Source: Serinus canaria
Taxonomy: Eukaryota; Chordata; Aves; Passeriformes; Fringillidae
Direction of reading: 5' to 3'
NCBI RefSeq assembly: GCF_022539315.1
Contig: NC_066313.1
Location: 22,977,059 to 23,041,058 of the forward strand
DNA length: 64,000 nucleotides
Part shown: positions 34,811 to 46,813 of the stretch, piece after piece
Numbering within the stretch: the first letter of the stretch is position 1
How the letters are laid out: the number at the start of each line of letters is the position of its first letter
Notes under the pieces: model-generated
What the model saw: only the letters and a program-made list of their open reading frames with translations
What the model was told of the DNA's origin: nothing
Database searches by the model: none
Program-made: the position numbers and the translations under genes

Positions 34811-36733
34811 CTGGCCTTAAGAATGTCTGTAGTGATTCAGGAGCCATCTGTTTTGGCATCCTGCCTCCAGGATGCCATGAATGCTACAGAGGGAAGAGTA
34901 AGAAGCCTGTACCCAAGGGTCTTTGCCCAACCTGCTCTCCCAGCCCGGGGTAATATGTGGCTTGGGGAGCTCCTCTGGCAGGCACTGCACCTGCATCCTT
35001 CTGTGTACAGCCTCAGGGTTTGTCCTTCTGTAAGTCAGTCAAATTACTTGCTGAAAGTGTTTTTATTTCTAATCACCTCACCTTTCTGTGGCACTAAATT
35101 CCCTGCAATAACTACACATTACATATCTCCTTATTTTAAACCTACTACCTGGAAATACCCTTTGATGACCTGCTCTCACACTGTAAGCATCAGGTAACCA
35201 CTGCTCTGTGATCACTTTCCCCATTCCAGTGGTGATTTTGCAGACCTAGGCCTTCCCTCAAAAGCCAAAGGCAACTCACTGTCTATTCCCAGGGAAGTCT
35301 CTCCATGTTTATTGGTGCCAGTGCCTCTCGCCTTGGACACCTCTCCTCATCTCTTTTAGATAGGCACCAACAGTGCTTAGTTTGTAAGATGCAGACCGGT
35401 CACAGATTTGCAGTGACACACACACCTTCCTTTGTGCTTGGTTGTCCTGTTTCCCAATTAATCATTAGGTCTTCATCTTTTCTACTGCCTTGGAATGCTC
35501 ATCTGGCATGTGAACAGAGGTAGATACGTTTTTTTCTTAATTTATTATTTTGGAAACAGCTCTTTATCTTCCTGAGCTATTCCTGCTCTGCATTGTTTAC
35601 CCAGTTGTCACTACATCGGGAACTGGCACTGCTGCCAACCCAAATTACAGTCATCGTGCTTAAGAAATTACTCAAGACTTCAAACCCATTACCAGTCCTT
35701 CCCTAGGCAAACCCTACCTGTCTCTAATACAGCCTCAAGATGAGCTGTGTTTATTCATTTCAGTCAACACTGGTTAAACTTGCCATCACAACAAAAGCAA
35801 GAGTTGAATTGGAGCTGTGCACAACTCCCCCAACATTTGGAATAGGTGTGTCTATGGGTGTTCCCTCTGGTTTTGGTGCAGCAGCACATCCTAAAAGATG
35901 TGCACAGCCAGGACAGTGGAGGCCACAGCCATTCCAGTAAGAAATTTTAAACCAGACTGAATGCTCTTACTGGAACAGATGTTTTCAGCTGCACTTACAA
36001 ACACTTCTGCCTATACAGCAGCCTTCTGGGGCTTGCATTCACTACCTGGGGCCTTAACACCTGGATGAGTGCAGAACTACCCATGTGCACAAATGATCCG
36101 TGTGTGGTTTTGTCCCTCTGGAGCCGTGATATTGTTGTTCTGTTTGCCTGTGCCTGTAACACAACAGAAAGAGTGACCACCACACTAACTTAACTGAGCT
36201 AATTTTGATGCTAAACATTAAGCTGGAGGCCAGCAGCTGAGGAAGGAGAATGCAGGATGAGAGGTAGATCTTAGCTGATCCCTTGGCTGCTCCCATCCAT
36301 CACATTTGCTCCTACTAGAAAGGATATGAGCAGATCTTTGTTCATGAACAGTTCTTTTTTAAATCTCTGGCAATAAAAGTGCATCAGGCAGTGGATGTGC
36401 CGTAATGGAGAGAGAAGAACCTTCTGTTTTTCTCTCTGTCTTAATTGCATGTGAATTTATAGGCTTTGGTAATGTTGGTGAAAAACTTCCTGGCACTGTA
36501 TGAATGCTTTTGCCTTCCTTCTCTCAATGACTGGCTTGTTCTCTCTATTCTGTTTCCTTCCTCTGTGAAGGCATTTTGCTGTCTGCGACCAGACAACTGC
36601 CCTCCCTTGCTGCACAACCTCTCACTGCCACCTGGAATACCATTCTGCAGATGGTCAAAGGAAACAAGTCCTATTAACTTTACATTTCCTTGCAGAAAAC
36701 TATCTCTGAGGGAAGGGAAAGGATCTAGTTTTA
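34811..36733. other. Stretch with no recognisable gene
   Basis: Unique sequence with a 124-codon plus frame at 34823-35197 lacking recognisable domains. It starts at the edge of the CR1 copy. No other repeats are named. Confidence 0.45.
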
Positions 36734-36767
36734 CTCCCTGAGGGAGCATCTTTGCCTCGGGGGCAAA
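36734..36767. repeat. Two small adjacent hairpins
   Basis: CTCCCT-G-AGGGAG at 36734-36746 and TTTGCC-TCGGG-GGCAAA at 36751-36767 lie four bases apart. The first contains CCCTGAGGG, an AP-2-type palindrome. Short stems like these are often accidental. Confidence 0.6.
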
Positions 36768-37755
36768 CAGTACATCCCAAGGCAAAGGGAGTCCTGTTTA
36801 ACAACAAGGTACTGCTCAAAGTCATCCCCATTTACAGCTGTTGCTGCCTGCAGCAGATTTCCCCAAGGGTCTTAATTTAGCTGCAGTTCATTGAGAGGGT
36901 CAGGCAGGGATGGCTGCCCAACTGGTGCAATGCCTCCTCTTGTTGGCCAGTCCCGCAGTGTAATTAGACTCAGCCCCAACAGAGGCTGGAGAAAAGAAGA
37001 CCTGGGCTTGGTGCAAGACAATACCAAGCTACATAAACCCTGGGCAGGGTATGAGGAAGCCACTGGCAAAAATCCCACAAACTCAAATACAACTAGGACT
37101 TGCCTCTTGGCCTTAGCTCCTTATACATCAGGCTCCTAAGCACATTTGTTTGCAGTAAAGTTAGAGGAACCCTTTTGTCCTGCTCAATAGGAAACTTTGG
37201 CATTCAGAAGAATGGCCAAAGAGTTGTACCAACTGATCCCTTAAATCCTAACTGAAAAAAAAAAAGTAACAGCAGCATCTCAATACTGCAGCAGTGACAA
37301 AAGCTCCAAAGTAAGAGGTACTTTCCTGGACAGAATTCAATTACAGTCTTAACTCTGGTTTTAATTACCCTGACCTAACTCGTCCATATCACAAAAGGCC
37401 AGCACACTCAGCCAGCAACTTGCTGCTCAAGGCACTCAGCATAGAGACAACTTGCTCCCTTTTTTAGTGATTTTTGTAGCAATTTAAACCATATCAGGTA
37501 TATACTTTGCATCCCATGACACATCACTCGCCCCTAATGGCATCTATACTTCCTATCATGAAAACAGTTTCAAAGGCATCAGGAAGTTTTTAGAAAGTCT
37601 TCCTGAAACAAGTCAGGAAATTATCAATAAAGCATTACTTTAATCTCTCTTGTTTCAAAGTTATTGAAGAGCAGTATCTGAATTAATTAAATACAGAGCA
37701 CATGAAAATAATGGAACATTCATAAACAAAAAAATCTTCTATTTCAACTAATCTA
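36768..37755. other. Stretch with no recognisable feature
   Basis: Unique AT-rich sequence; no repeats or frames of note. Confidence 0.5.
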
Positions 37756-37773
37756 TTTTTTTTTTTTTGCTAG

Positions 37774-37939
37774 GCAGATGTACTTTCTTTGGCACATAAA
37801 ATCTTCAGAAGTCTTAATTTTAAAATGAAAATTATTTTTGTCAACACCTCACTAAAAGCACGTATCATTGAAAAGCTATTGAAACATCTATTTTTAAAGT
37901 AAAAATCTCAATCAGTTTTTGGTGTAGAAATCTTCCAAG
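37774..37939 (+). other. Candidate non-coding exon
   Basis: A 13-T tract followed by GCTAG (37773), with a CTAAT branch-point-like motif about 24 bases before it, forms a strong acceptor. After 166 bases a consensus donor, AAG then GTAAGT, begins at 37940. All three frames contain stops, so if spliced this would be a UTR or lncRNA exon. The size is typical of vertebrate internal exons. There is no transcript evidence. Confidence 0.2.
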
Positions 37940-40900
37940 GTAAGTACTTCTTTCAGTGCAGCAAATAAGTATGTTTAGGAACCAAAAGGCTGTCTCCTAA
38001 TCTGCTGTTTTTGAAAAGAGAAGCCTCGGATCAGTGCTGTTTACTTTCTTAGGCCTGTGACCATACAACACGGATTTGTTTGCAAAAGGCAGCTTAGGGA
38101 AGATAACTTTATTCCCTTGCTGGGAAGGTTTGAGTGAGACGCAGCACCTTAGCTGTAAACAGAATCTACCACAATTTGATTATTCACAGCCATCCCATCA
38201 TTTGTAACCACTGCATCTCAGGAACCAGTTCAGCCACACACATCCTGCACACCACGGCTGTTTGTAGCCTCCCAAGTCCAAAGTGAGAAAATATGTGAAA
38301 TAAAATGCACCCTCTTTTCAGAAAACCATGACAGACTTACCATCATTACTTTCCCCTGTTACCATGCTGCCCTACTCCCTGAAATGAGCAGTTCTAGATG
38401 GGTCTGCCATATTTCTACTCCTTGTGGGAAATAGAATGTTGGAGGGCTGTCTGTCCCGGGGGGAAGTTAAAAGCATTATCCAGGATGCTTGGAAGATTTC
38501 TAAGGATTACAAACAATAGTGAACAGAATGTTATGACTGCTCTTTTTTTTTTCTTTTTTGCTTTTAAAGTTATATGTACTCTATTATAGGCATGCTACAT
38601 CCAGCTGACAGATACTGGAGAAGTTCCCTGTATGAAATTCCTAGGAGAAGGCCACAGGTATAACAATTGTGGGGTTTATAATCTAATAATGAGGAAATTT
38701 TTCAGCTTTTCTGATGTTTCTAGGGTTCTCTAAGATGCTGCAGTCCCTAAAAGAAGTCATTGCTTTGTCTCTGGTTCCCTGGAATTAAAAAAAGACATAT
38801 GCTGACAAGAAAAACAAAGCTTTTCTATTCCCTCCCCTCCCAACTCCTAGCTATCAAACATAAACAAGGGAGAATAAGTATTCAGAACTCATTTCTCTCC
38901 AACAGCTCTCCATAATCTTAGTGATCATTGCATAACTGAATACTAACTGTGTTTTCTTAATATCCCATAGTTGGGAGCAAAAAGTGAAAAAGATAGGTTT
39001 GATGATGTGTAGTTAAATTTTGTACTAATTTAAAAAATAGGTTTACCTCAATCCATCACCATTTTTTAAAGGAACCTGAATTCACCTTCATATGGCCAAG
39101 GCGTGTGAAGGCTTTTCCAACTGTGACAGCCACCACTTTGAGTCTCTTGGAAATCAGCTGAGGTATCAGTCTCAGCAGTGTTGTGGCTGAACCAGCAACA
39201 CAGGAGTCTGCACACGTAATTATTCATTTAAGAACAAGTATCGCATCAAGAGAGGGTTCTGAATCACAGTGAGACCAGATTAATTTAGCAACATTACACC
39301 GAAAACAACAACAGCACAGGGCTGCACCAGACTTCCTCCACAGGCACAGGTAATGAGAGAGCAGGCTTTGACTAGAATACCAGCCTGGGGCCATGAACAT
39401 CACAACTCTTTTATGGAGGATGTGCTTCCAGCAATGAATGAACTGCCATCATAAGTTTTATGTGAAAGACCAAAATGGCTCCAGCCTCCCTAACACTGAT
39501 CTGTCTCAAATTCCTCTGGAATTATGAATGCTGAACACTGGACCCCTACAAGAAATCAGAGTTGGTTTTATTTTTTAATCAAAACAAGCAGAAATGGCTT
39601 TTCAAGCCAATGTAAAACTCTCTCCCTCCAAAATAGTCATATTTGATACCATCCCTTTAAAAGCTGCGGAGGAACACAGTGACCAAGATGACCCCGGAGA
39701 CTCACACTGAGGACAAAGACACTTTGTAAAGTTTTTAAATGAGTTTTCTGCACTGATGTCAGGAGGATGGGTCATTTTCCAGATTTAGAGTTTGACTTCC
39801 CCCTTTCGCCCCCTGCATAACAAAGACGCAATGACACCCTCGCCCAAGCCTGCTACTCCAGCCCCAGTGGGGCTACACTCTCTCAACTTCCACCCCATGT
39901 AGGAACCCAAACACACCAAATATCTCCCAAACTCCTTCAAAATACAAAAGGGGCACAGAGGTCTGATTTCATAACCATACCTGACTTTCTTTGTAACACA
40001 TGCCTTGAAGTCTCAAGGTACTTTTCCTTCTTTGGGAGAGGAGAAACAGGCATAGAGGTGTGGAAGCCAAGATTAGAGGTGACCTCTGACAGTGTGACTC
40101 ACCCAACATCCCTGAAAAAACTACAGGAAAGCTAATGATGTAAACAAGTTTCCAAGTGTTGGACTGCCCTGTTTCACTCACGAGGTCATGTTTTTTGAAG
40201 CTGAGCTGGAGAAAAGGAACTCTCTTTTTTCTTTTTCAAGAACTATATGAGCAAGGTAGTAAACAAATACTTCTGCCAGATCAGCTCACCTACACTTTTC
40301 CTAAAGCAGGTTTTCAGAAGCAACTCTTCATGACAAGCCCCCACACATCTGTGCAACCTTTCTAAAAGAGAAAATTCATCGCATGTAAATCACTGCAGGC
40401 CCCATGGCATGGGCAACACAGCAAATTCTTTGTTATTCTCGTAGAGGTTCCAAAGAAGAAGCAAAATTTGGGTTGAACCAAAAATAAACAACAGCTTTAA
40501 ATAAAACCCTTACCTGCCAAGTCAAACATCAACCCCAGTACCAAAAGGGCAGTGTAACCACGTGCAGAAGAGGTGAACCTTGCTGTTGGCTCTGCAAGCA
40601 GTGCTCTGCCTTAAACTGCCCCCTCGGCCTCCAGGAGTGAGAGGCAGAGATGGTGTGACTTTGTCCAAGTCATGGGTAATAACAGGCATTACACGAGGTA
40701 CAAGAAGGGCAATGCCAATTGAGTGTAAGAGGTATGCCTAGAGTCGTTCATCCCTCATCTCACAGCCCAGTGAATTTCCTCAGAAATCAGCAAGATTTTG
40801 TGGCCCAGTGCTGTCTGGCTAACAAACCAATGAGCTAACTCTGCCACGTCCCGCTCTCCAGCTCCCAAATTCAGTCTAACAATTTTCTACATTTCTGATG

Positions 40901-42685
40901 TGTGACCATCTGTTTCCAACATTGTGCTAGACCCCTTTGAGGCCATCCTTGAGATAGGATTTTCAAAACCCACTTTCTTTCCTCTCTGTTCGTTAAACAA
41001 GCAATTAAAAGTTTTTAAAGTATTTGTGACCCCTGAAAAAATGGCAAGAGGCTTATCTGGGTTACTTCCCACTCACAACTATCTTAAGCTACATCTTACA
41101 CACTCTAATACATCAATTTGAAAATCTGTCTACGTACCACAAAGCAAATGACACGGCTTTTCCAGAGTCCGTCTCACTGACTAGAAAATTTCACACCCTG
41201 CCCATTGACCAGCCTTACTTCAGCCCTTCCATATAGGCATGAACACTAAAATAGAAGTAATCTGTAAAGAACACATTACTCAAAACACCTTATATTGCAA
41301 ATAAATAGACTCTATTCAAAGCTTCTGAGTTTTGAATTAATAGGTCAGCTCATGCCTGTGTCCTTATTCTCCATCAACACCACCAACAGCACACATTTAC
41401 CCTTAAAAATGCAAGAGGTATTATGAAATGAAAAGTAAACGCTGAATGGGGAATGAGATGTGCTTTTTGAGAGCATGAACTTCCCTGCTTGCCTGTGCAG
41501 CTTTGAGGACCACAAAATTATTTCATTTTTAAAAGGAACAAAAAATTCTCCTTTTTCCAGAAACCATGAAGTAAAACACCAAATGTTATGAGTATTACAA
41601 ATAATTCAGCAGTTGGTGAAAGTGGATAGAGCACGACTGACACAGATGGAAGATTTAGTGGCCAAACTCTAACAAGTCTCTGCTGAGTATGTATGCACTG
41701 AGATTTTTCTGAAGCTTGAAATTTGGCCACATCTAGGTAGATATGAACTGAGGTGGCTAAAGGTAAATCCCTGTCACTGAGGTTACTTTACCTGCCAAAT
41801 TCCAATCTCTCCTCCAAACCACATAAATGATTTTTCATTCAAAACAGAAACTTGAACTTTTTGTTTTTAATGAGCAAGACAACATATGTTTTCCTAATCT
41901 CTGGACTTTTTAGCTGAATTTTTTGCAAATATTCAGCTCTTGGCTAATACTCAGCACAAACTACTTCAAACAGATGCAGTTTGGCAAACTGATAAGCAAT
42001 GTAAAATTACTCTGGGTAATGAAAAATGTTAGGCAGTTTAGTGATAAGCAACTGTATCAGCTTTGCATAGGACACGCCTCTCTCCAGCTGTCTCTCTTCA
42101 GACCAAATTCAAACACACACAGACAGGTACAGATCATCTGTAATTTTCTTTTTTCCCCACTCATTTGCAGCAGATGGGAATGAAGCTTACTGTGTGTGTT
42201 GACTATGTGTGTACAGCAGGCACTGGTATTTTGCAGTAAAGTCAGACAGAAAGCCAAAGCATTTCTTCTTGCTGCTGCTGCTGTCCCTTCTTTGTAAGCC
42301 GCATTTTTGCAGAGGAATGAAAGGTAGTGGGAAAGGTGCAGAACAGAGGATTGCATGGACTGGGCAGTGCAATCTCCTGGCCTACTTTGGCTGCTTCTAT
42401 TTTTGGTTTTTGGCCATGGGAATTTCACTTCCTCCTCTGGCAGACTGGCAGCAGAATCCCAGGCTCCCTCACCTTGTTCTGACAGTGACTGCTGATGCTG
42501 TGACCTGCCTCCCAGGATGCTGTCTGTGAGGGGGTGGTGCAGCAGGGAAAAGAAGAATTAAGGTAGACAGAGGTTAAAATTTAGAAATGAGGGAGACTGA
42601 GGCCAGTCTTCCTGAGGAGGACTGTGATAAGGTCCTCTTAGAAAGTAGCTTTGCTCAAGACCTACCAGGGAGAATTAGAAACTAT
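37940..42685. other. Long stretch with no recognisable gene
   Basis: Unique sequence. A strong isolated minus-strand donor (GCAG then GTAAGG) lies at 40514/40513, with only a GAG-type acceptor candidate about 117 bases upstream and no frame open across. A possible MIR trace near 40650 is too weak to call. A small inverted repeat, AGCCCC-AGT-GGGGCT, lies at 39860-39874. Confidence 0.5.
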
Positions 42686-42760
42686 CTGGCTCAGCCAGTG
42701 ATGTGCTGTGTGACAAGTCATACCTTTACTGCCCTCAGATAAAACTGGGAATGGGAGCAA
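42686..42760 (+). mobile_element. MIR/CORE-SINE core relic
   Basis: CTGGCTCAGCCAGTGATGTG, CTGTGTGACAAGTCATACC and the decayed GCCCTCAGATAAAACTGGGA follow the MIR core order (GGCTCTGCCACT, CTGTGTGACCTTGGGCAAGT, GCCTCAGTTT..TGTAAAATGGGG). Orientation is plus. The piece is about 75 bases and lacks both ends. Confidence 0.65.
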
Positions 42761-42772
42761 CCCCCAAAATGA

Positions 42773-42796
42773 GCATGCATGCATACATACATATGC
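42773..42796. repeat. GCAT/ACAT tetranucleotide run
   Basis: About five tetranucleotide units, GCAT changing to ACAT. Short microsatellite. Confidence 0.9.
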
Positions 42797-45700
42797 AAGA
42801 GGGGGGCAAATCTACTGAATATCTGTAAGTGTGCTCATTTCTTCAAAAGGGGATCTTCCATAAAAGAGAAAAACCAACAGTATATTTTGTCTGCTTTACC
42901 CACTGCCCTGTAGAAAGTATAGGATCAAACATTTTCCACTTTTCATACCCTTTAATTCACATAGCACATCCATTCACTGCAATCCCTCTGCTGGTCCCCA
43001 CATACCAATCTCAGTCCCTGATTACCCCCCTGCATTCCTCAGACTCAATGATTTACTCTCCCTGCCTCCTATTCTGATCCAGGTCCCTGCCTTCTGTGCA
43101 TGCCCAGCATTACACTCCTATGGCCACCTCTCCCCAGCACCCCCCATGTGCTGCAGTCTCTTTCCTTGCACACTGTTCTGCCCTTCCCCCTCGCTCCCAG
43201 ATGCACACTCATACAAAGCCCCTTCTGCCTATTAAGCACTTCTATTCCACAAAACCTCACAATTAAAGCTAATCCTTATCCTGCAAATAAGCTGAAAACT
43301 GAAGCAGTGCCTTAGAAAGCCTTCTATTTAATGAGCATCTTTGCTGTGGCTGTCGCCATTCCCCATCTTCTCTATGCTTTTCTCCAAATGAAATAAAGAA
43401 CATCCCCCCTGCAGCTCCTTACTGTAAACATTAATTCAGGAGGTCACTTACATATTAATGCTGACCCTGTTTCTGTCACCTTTGCTGATACAGAGCAGTC
43501 CCATTAGCAGCAAGTGTTTTAAAAGAAGCTGATTCTTAATGTGGGTATGGGTGGTAGAAGCTGACCTCCATCATTTTTCCTCCTTTCCTCGCCTACTTTC
43601 TGAATGTGACCAGTGCTCATGAGTACCAAATTACTGCATGACGTGTGTGCCCAGGACACATTTCTGTTTGTTTTCTTCCCTGTGCAAATGCATACCTGTG
43701 GCCAAGGGAAGCACTGTGCCCACACAAATAAAAGCAGCCTCACGATGCAGCAAATGCCTGACACCTGCCTTTTTCACAAAGCACCCAGGTACCAGAATCA
43801 TGGAAAATAAAGCAAAACGCCAAGCAGAGCCAGGCAAGAGCACTTGGTTGGCACTTACAACAGCCATGTACAGACACACATTCCCAATCTCAGAGGCACA
43901 CAAATCCACCCTTCTCCTTGCCCCATGCCTAGTCCTATGCATTTTCTCAGTGCTAGACTGCAGTTGCCTGTTTGAATGCTGCTGAGATTGACAAGTAGCC
44001 AGCAGCAGCCCTGTCCTTTTCCCTGCAGTGTCCCAGGGAGGCACCTGAGCCCTGACCACAAAACAGCAGCAGACATTTCCTGAAGATGAGTCTGAAATGT
44101 CAGCAGCCTTCGGTGCCTAACGCATCCCAGGGAAATTAATGGGAGTTCAGGACAGAGGGGAAAACTGCAAGCAGCAGGCTTGAAAAAACAACTCCTCGGA
44201 AAATCCGTAGTGGATGCACTTTACCTGCCAGGACTGAACCTCACCTCCTGCACCATCATCTTTAAAAATCTGGCAGCTAGAAAAGCAAACCCTTTTCCCT
44301 CTGAGGAATAGCACAGGATAAGCTCACTTGAATGTTAGCTACCCCACCACTCTGAACTCACTTTTAAGAATTTAGGAAACTCTTGCTCTTGTAACTAAGA
44401 GATCAAGGCCTCCCACTACTGCCCATCTAATTGCATTTCCACTTAGGCATGCACACCCCAGCTCCTGATAAAATATTCATGGGTTTTCCTTGGCCTTAAT
44501 GGGGCAAAGCACCTGCAAAACTGGAATTGGTAAGTGTTCCACCTGGGGAAGTTGGGACCCACATCACTGGTCATGGCAAGGCTCAGTTAAATCAGTTTGT
44601 GGAGCAAGGTCAAAAGGCATGACATGTTCCTGCAGACATTTATGCCAAAACCCACATCTCTGGGCAGTTTACATTTCCCTTTTACTCTGAAAGGCTCATA
44701 TTTGCTCTTTTTCCATTACAGGCAAAAATTACCCAGAGAGGAGCTGGGCAGTTTTTTGCTTGTTCCATGGAAAATATAAGATCATGCAACTGAGGGTCAT
44801 GGCAAAACATGTAACACAGGGAGTGGCACTAGGGCCCACGAAGGACACCTTTGGTGCGTCCTTTAGAAAGCTTCTGGGGCAAGGAGATCTTTGCCTGCTG
44901 TCATCCAGGCTGTATAATTGACAGGGCTTTCATTTTAGATTGAAGGGTTCAAACTTGCTCATTAAATATACATACACATGCATTATATAGCAATGGGATT
45001 CTTTCTCAGATTTTAGTTGGGTTTATGGTAGAAAATTAAACATAGAGTAGTCAAGATCCTTGCCCATTTTCCCTCCAAGCAAATCAGTTCACCCTCCAAT
45101 TCCTCTGACACCACACCAAAGGAACTAATTCTTCACACAGTACTATAAATCCCTGGTTAGTCATTGGGTCTGGTCCTGCAGCCCCCACATACCTGGGGGC
45201 TTCCATATCAACTTTGCCTCTGCCCCTCAACTTTATCCCATTATTTGCCCTAAGGACCTCACAGAGCTCTACCAACCTGTTACTGCAGTCCCTTCAGCTT
45301 TTCCTCAATTAAGACAACCAGTCATGCCTAATTGTTCCTAGTTCTGTGATGGTTTAGTGATGTGAATAAATGTCCCCTCAGGACAACATTGCAGACACTC
45401 AAATCATCTACTTGTGATCTAAATATAAAGGGCATCTAGGTCCTCTGATATGAGAGGCTGCTACATACAAGAGAGAATTATATTTATCTGGGAAAAAGGC
45501 ACATGATTCACTTTAGTAACACATTTGTAACGACAATGTGCCAAAAGCTCAGTGTTTTTTAACAGGGCCATGCATGTCCCTGTGTATCCCACACTCCCCA
45601 CCAGCCAGATGGATGCAGTTCAAACTGTGAATCCACTCAGAAAATTGAACAGTAGCAACTAGGTCCCTGTCCCTTAGTATTAGTCATTCAGAAACATTTT

Positions 45701-46260
45701 CACAGATTTACCAGGGATTTGATCCTGGTCCTCATATCCTCTTCCTCAGCATGCCAGGAGACCTGCCTGGGCAGAACCTCTCCATCAGCAGAGGGGCAGC
45801 CCCACTGTTCCTTTGAAGCTGCCCCAAAAGCCCTCATTTCTCACACACTGATAGCAACCTGACCCCACAGGAAGGAGTCCAAGCTGTAGCCACTGCAGCA
45901 GCAAGGGTTGCCTTCCCAAAACAGGCTGGTGGGAGCATGCTGGAGTGGAAGCACTCAGCTTTATGACCCGAGCCATGCTTAGGGCAGCAGCACCAAGCTG
46001 GTTTTCCCAGGCCATGTGTCCTACTTGGCTGCTGAGCTCTGCAGGCACCCATGGCTCCACGCTCCCCACCCACAACACCCCCTTCTCCTTTCCTCTCTTT
46101 CCTTCACTTTGCAGTCACAGCAAAGACATTTGGGGGGCTTTACCTTTGTCCTCTGCTAACCCAGTGTCTCTAAATGACAAAACAGCCTGTTTCTCCAGAA
46201 TTTATCCCCATAGACTTATACCCTCTGTTGACTTCTGGCAACACAGGTTCAACTCAATTC
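42797..46260. other. Long stretch with no recognisable gene
   Basis: Unique sequence, C-rich at 43020-43220. The 142-codon minus frame at 43631-44059 overlaps a 115-codon plus frame and neither is recognisable. A 32-base minus-strand segment (44245-44276) has a good acceptor and donor. A phrase AATTAATGGGAGTTCAGG near 44135 recalls old amniote repeats. Confidence 0.5.
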
Positions 46261-46303
46261 TTCCACCCTTCCATTCCTCCACCCTTCCATTCTTCCACCC
46301 TTG
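46261..46303. repeat. 16-bp minisatellite, 2.7 copies
   Basis: Units of TTCCACCCTTCCATTC at 46261-46276, 46277-46292 (first base C) and a partial third copy to 46303. Near-identical copies imply recent origin. Confidence 0.9.
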
Positions 46304-46671
46304 ATCCTCCTACACTACTGTACAATGTTTATAAAAAATAAATAAATCAGTTTTTTGCCTTGTAAACTTGTGTATGTGAACCTGCAGAGAAGCAGGGTGT
46401 GATTTTTTTTTTCTCTCTTCTCCCATCTTCCCTACCACTCAGTAGCTGGGAGGAACAATTGGCTTTCTGAGGTTAAAAGTAGCAATGAGGCAACTTTGGC
46501 TTTCATACACTGTGATCAATATTTACTGGAGCAATAAGAGAGTTCAGAAACTGCAGTGCTGGCATGATAGAGAAGCTGGAGAGCAAAAAACAGCATTTAA
46601 AGTCTTCAGAGGGACATGACAACCAGCTAATGATTACTTAGGGACTATCAGATTTCCTTCTTTATTTATTT

Positions 46672-46752
46672 TGCCAAGTGGTATAGTGGTTAAAACACAG
46701 AATAATAAGATGGGCCTCTCCCTAGTCTGGGGAAGCAAGTGCTTGTAAAAAG
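46672..46752 (+). ncRNA. tRNA-like / MIR head relic with Pol III A-box
   Basis: TGGTATAGTGG at 46679-46689 fits the Pol III A-box and the tRNA-derived head of MIR (TAGTGGTTAAG). The seven bases before it, TGCCAAG, can form five of seven pairs with CTTGTAA at 46742-46748, the spacing of a tRNA acceptor stem. The B-box position (GGGGAAGCAAG) does not match. A T tract follows at once and would end Pol III transcription. Most likely a decayed SINE or tRNA pseudogene. Confidence 0.3.
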
Positions 46753-46763
46753 TTTTTTTTTTG

Positions 46764-46813
<50 letters not shown>
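46753..46813. repeat. 61-bp T tract
   Basis: Ten T, three G, then 48 uninterrupted T. Read on the minus strand this would be an A tail, but no AATAAA lies at the usual distance on that side. The length is likely polymorphic and inexactly sequenced. Confidence 0.95.

Noticed and set aside
40640..40700. MIR-like phrase GTGACTTTGTCCAAGTCATG
   Set aside because: Flanking MIR blocks are absent, so similarity is limited to one short segment.
44245..44276. 32-bp minus-strand segment with acceptor and donor
   Set aside because: Too short, not a multiple of three and no neighbouring exons; pairs like this occur repeatedly by chance in the window.
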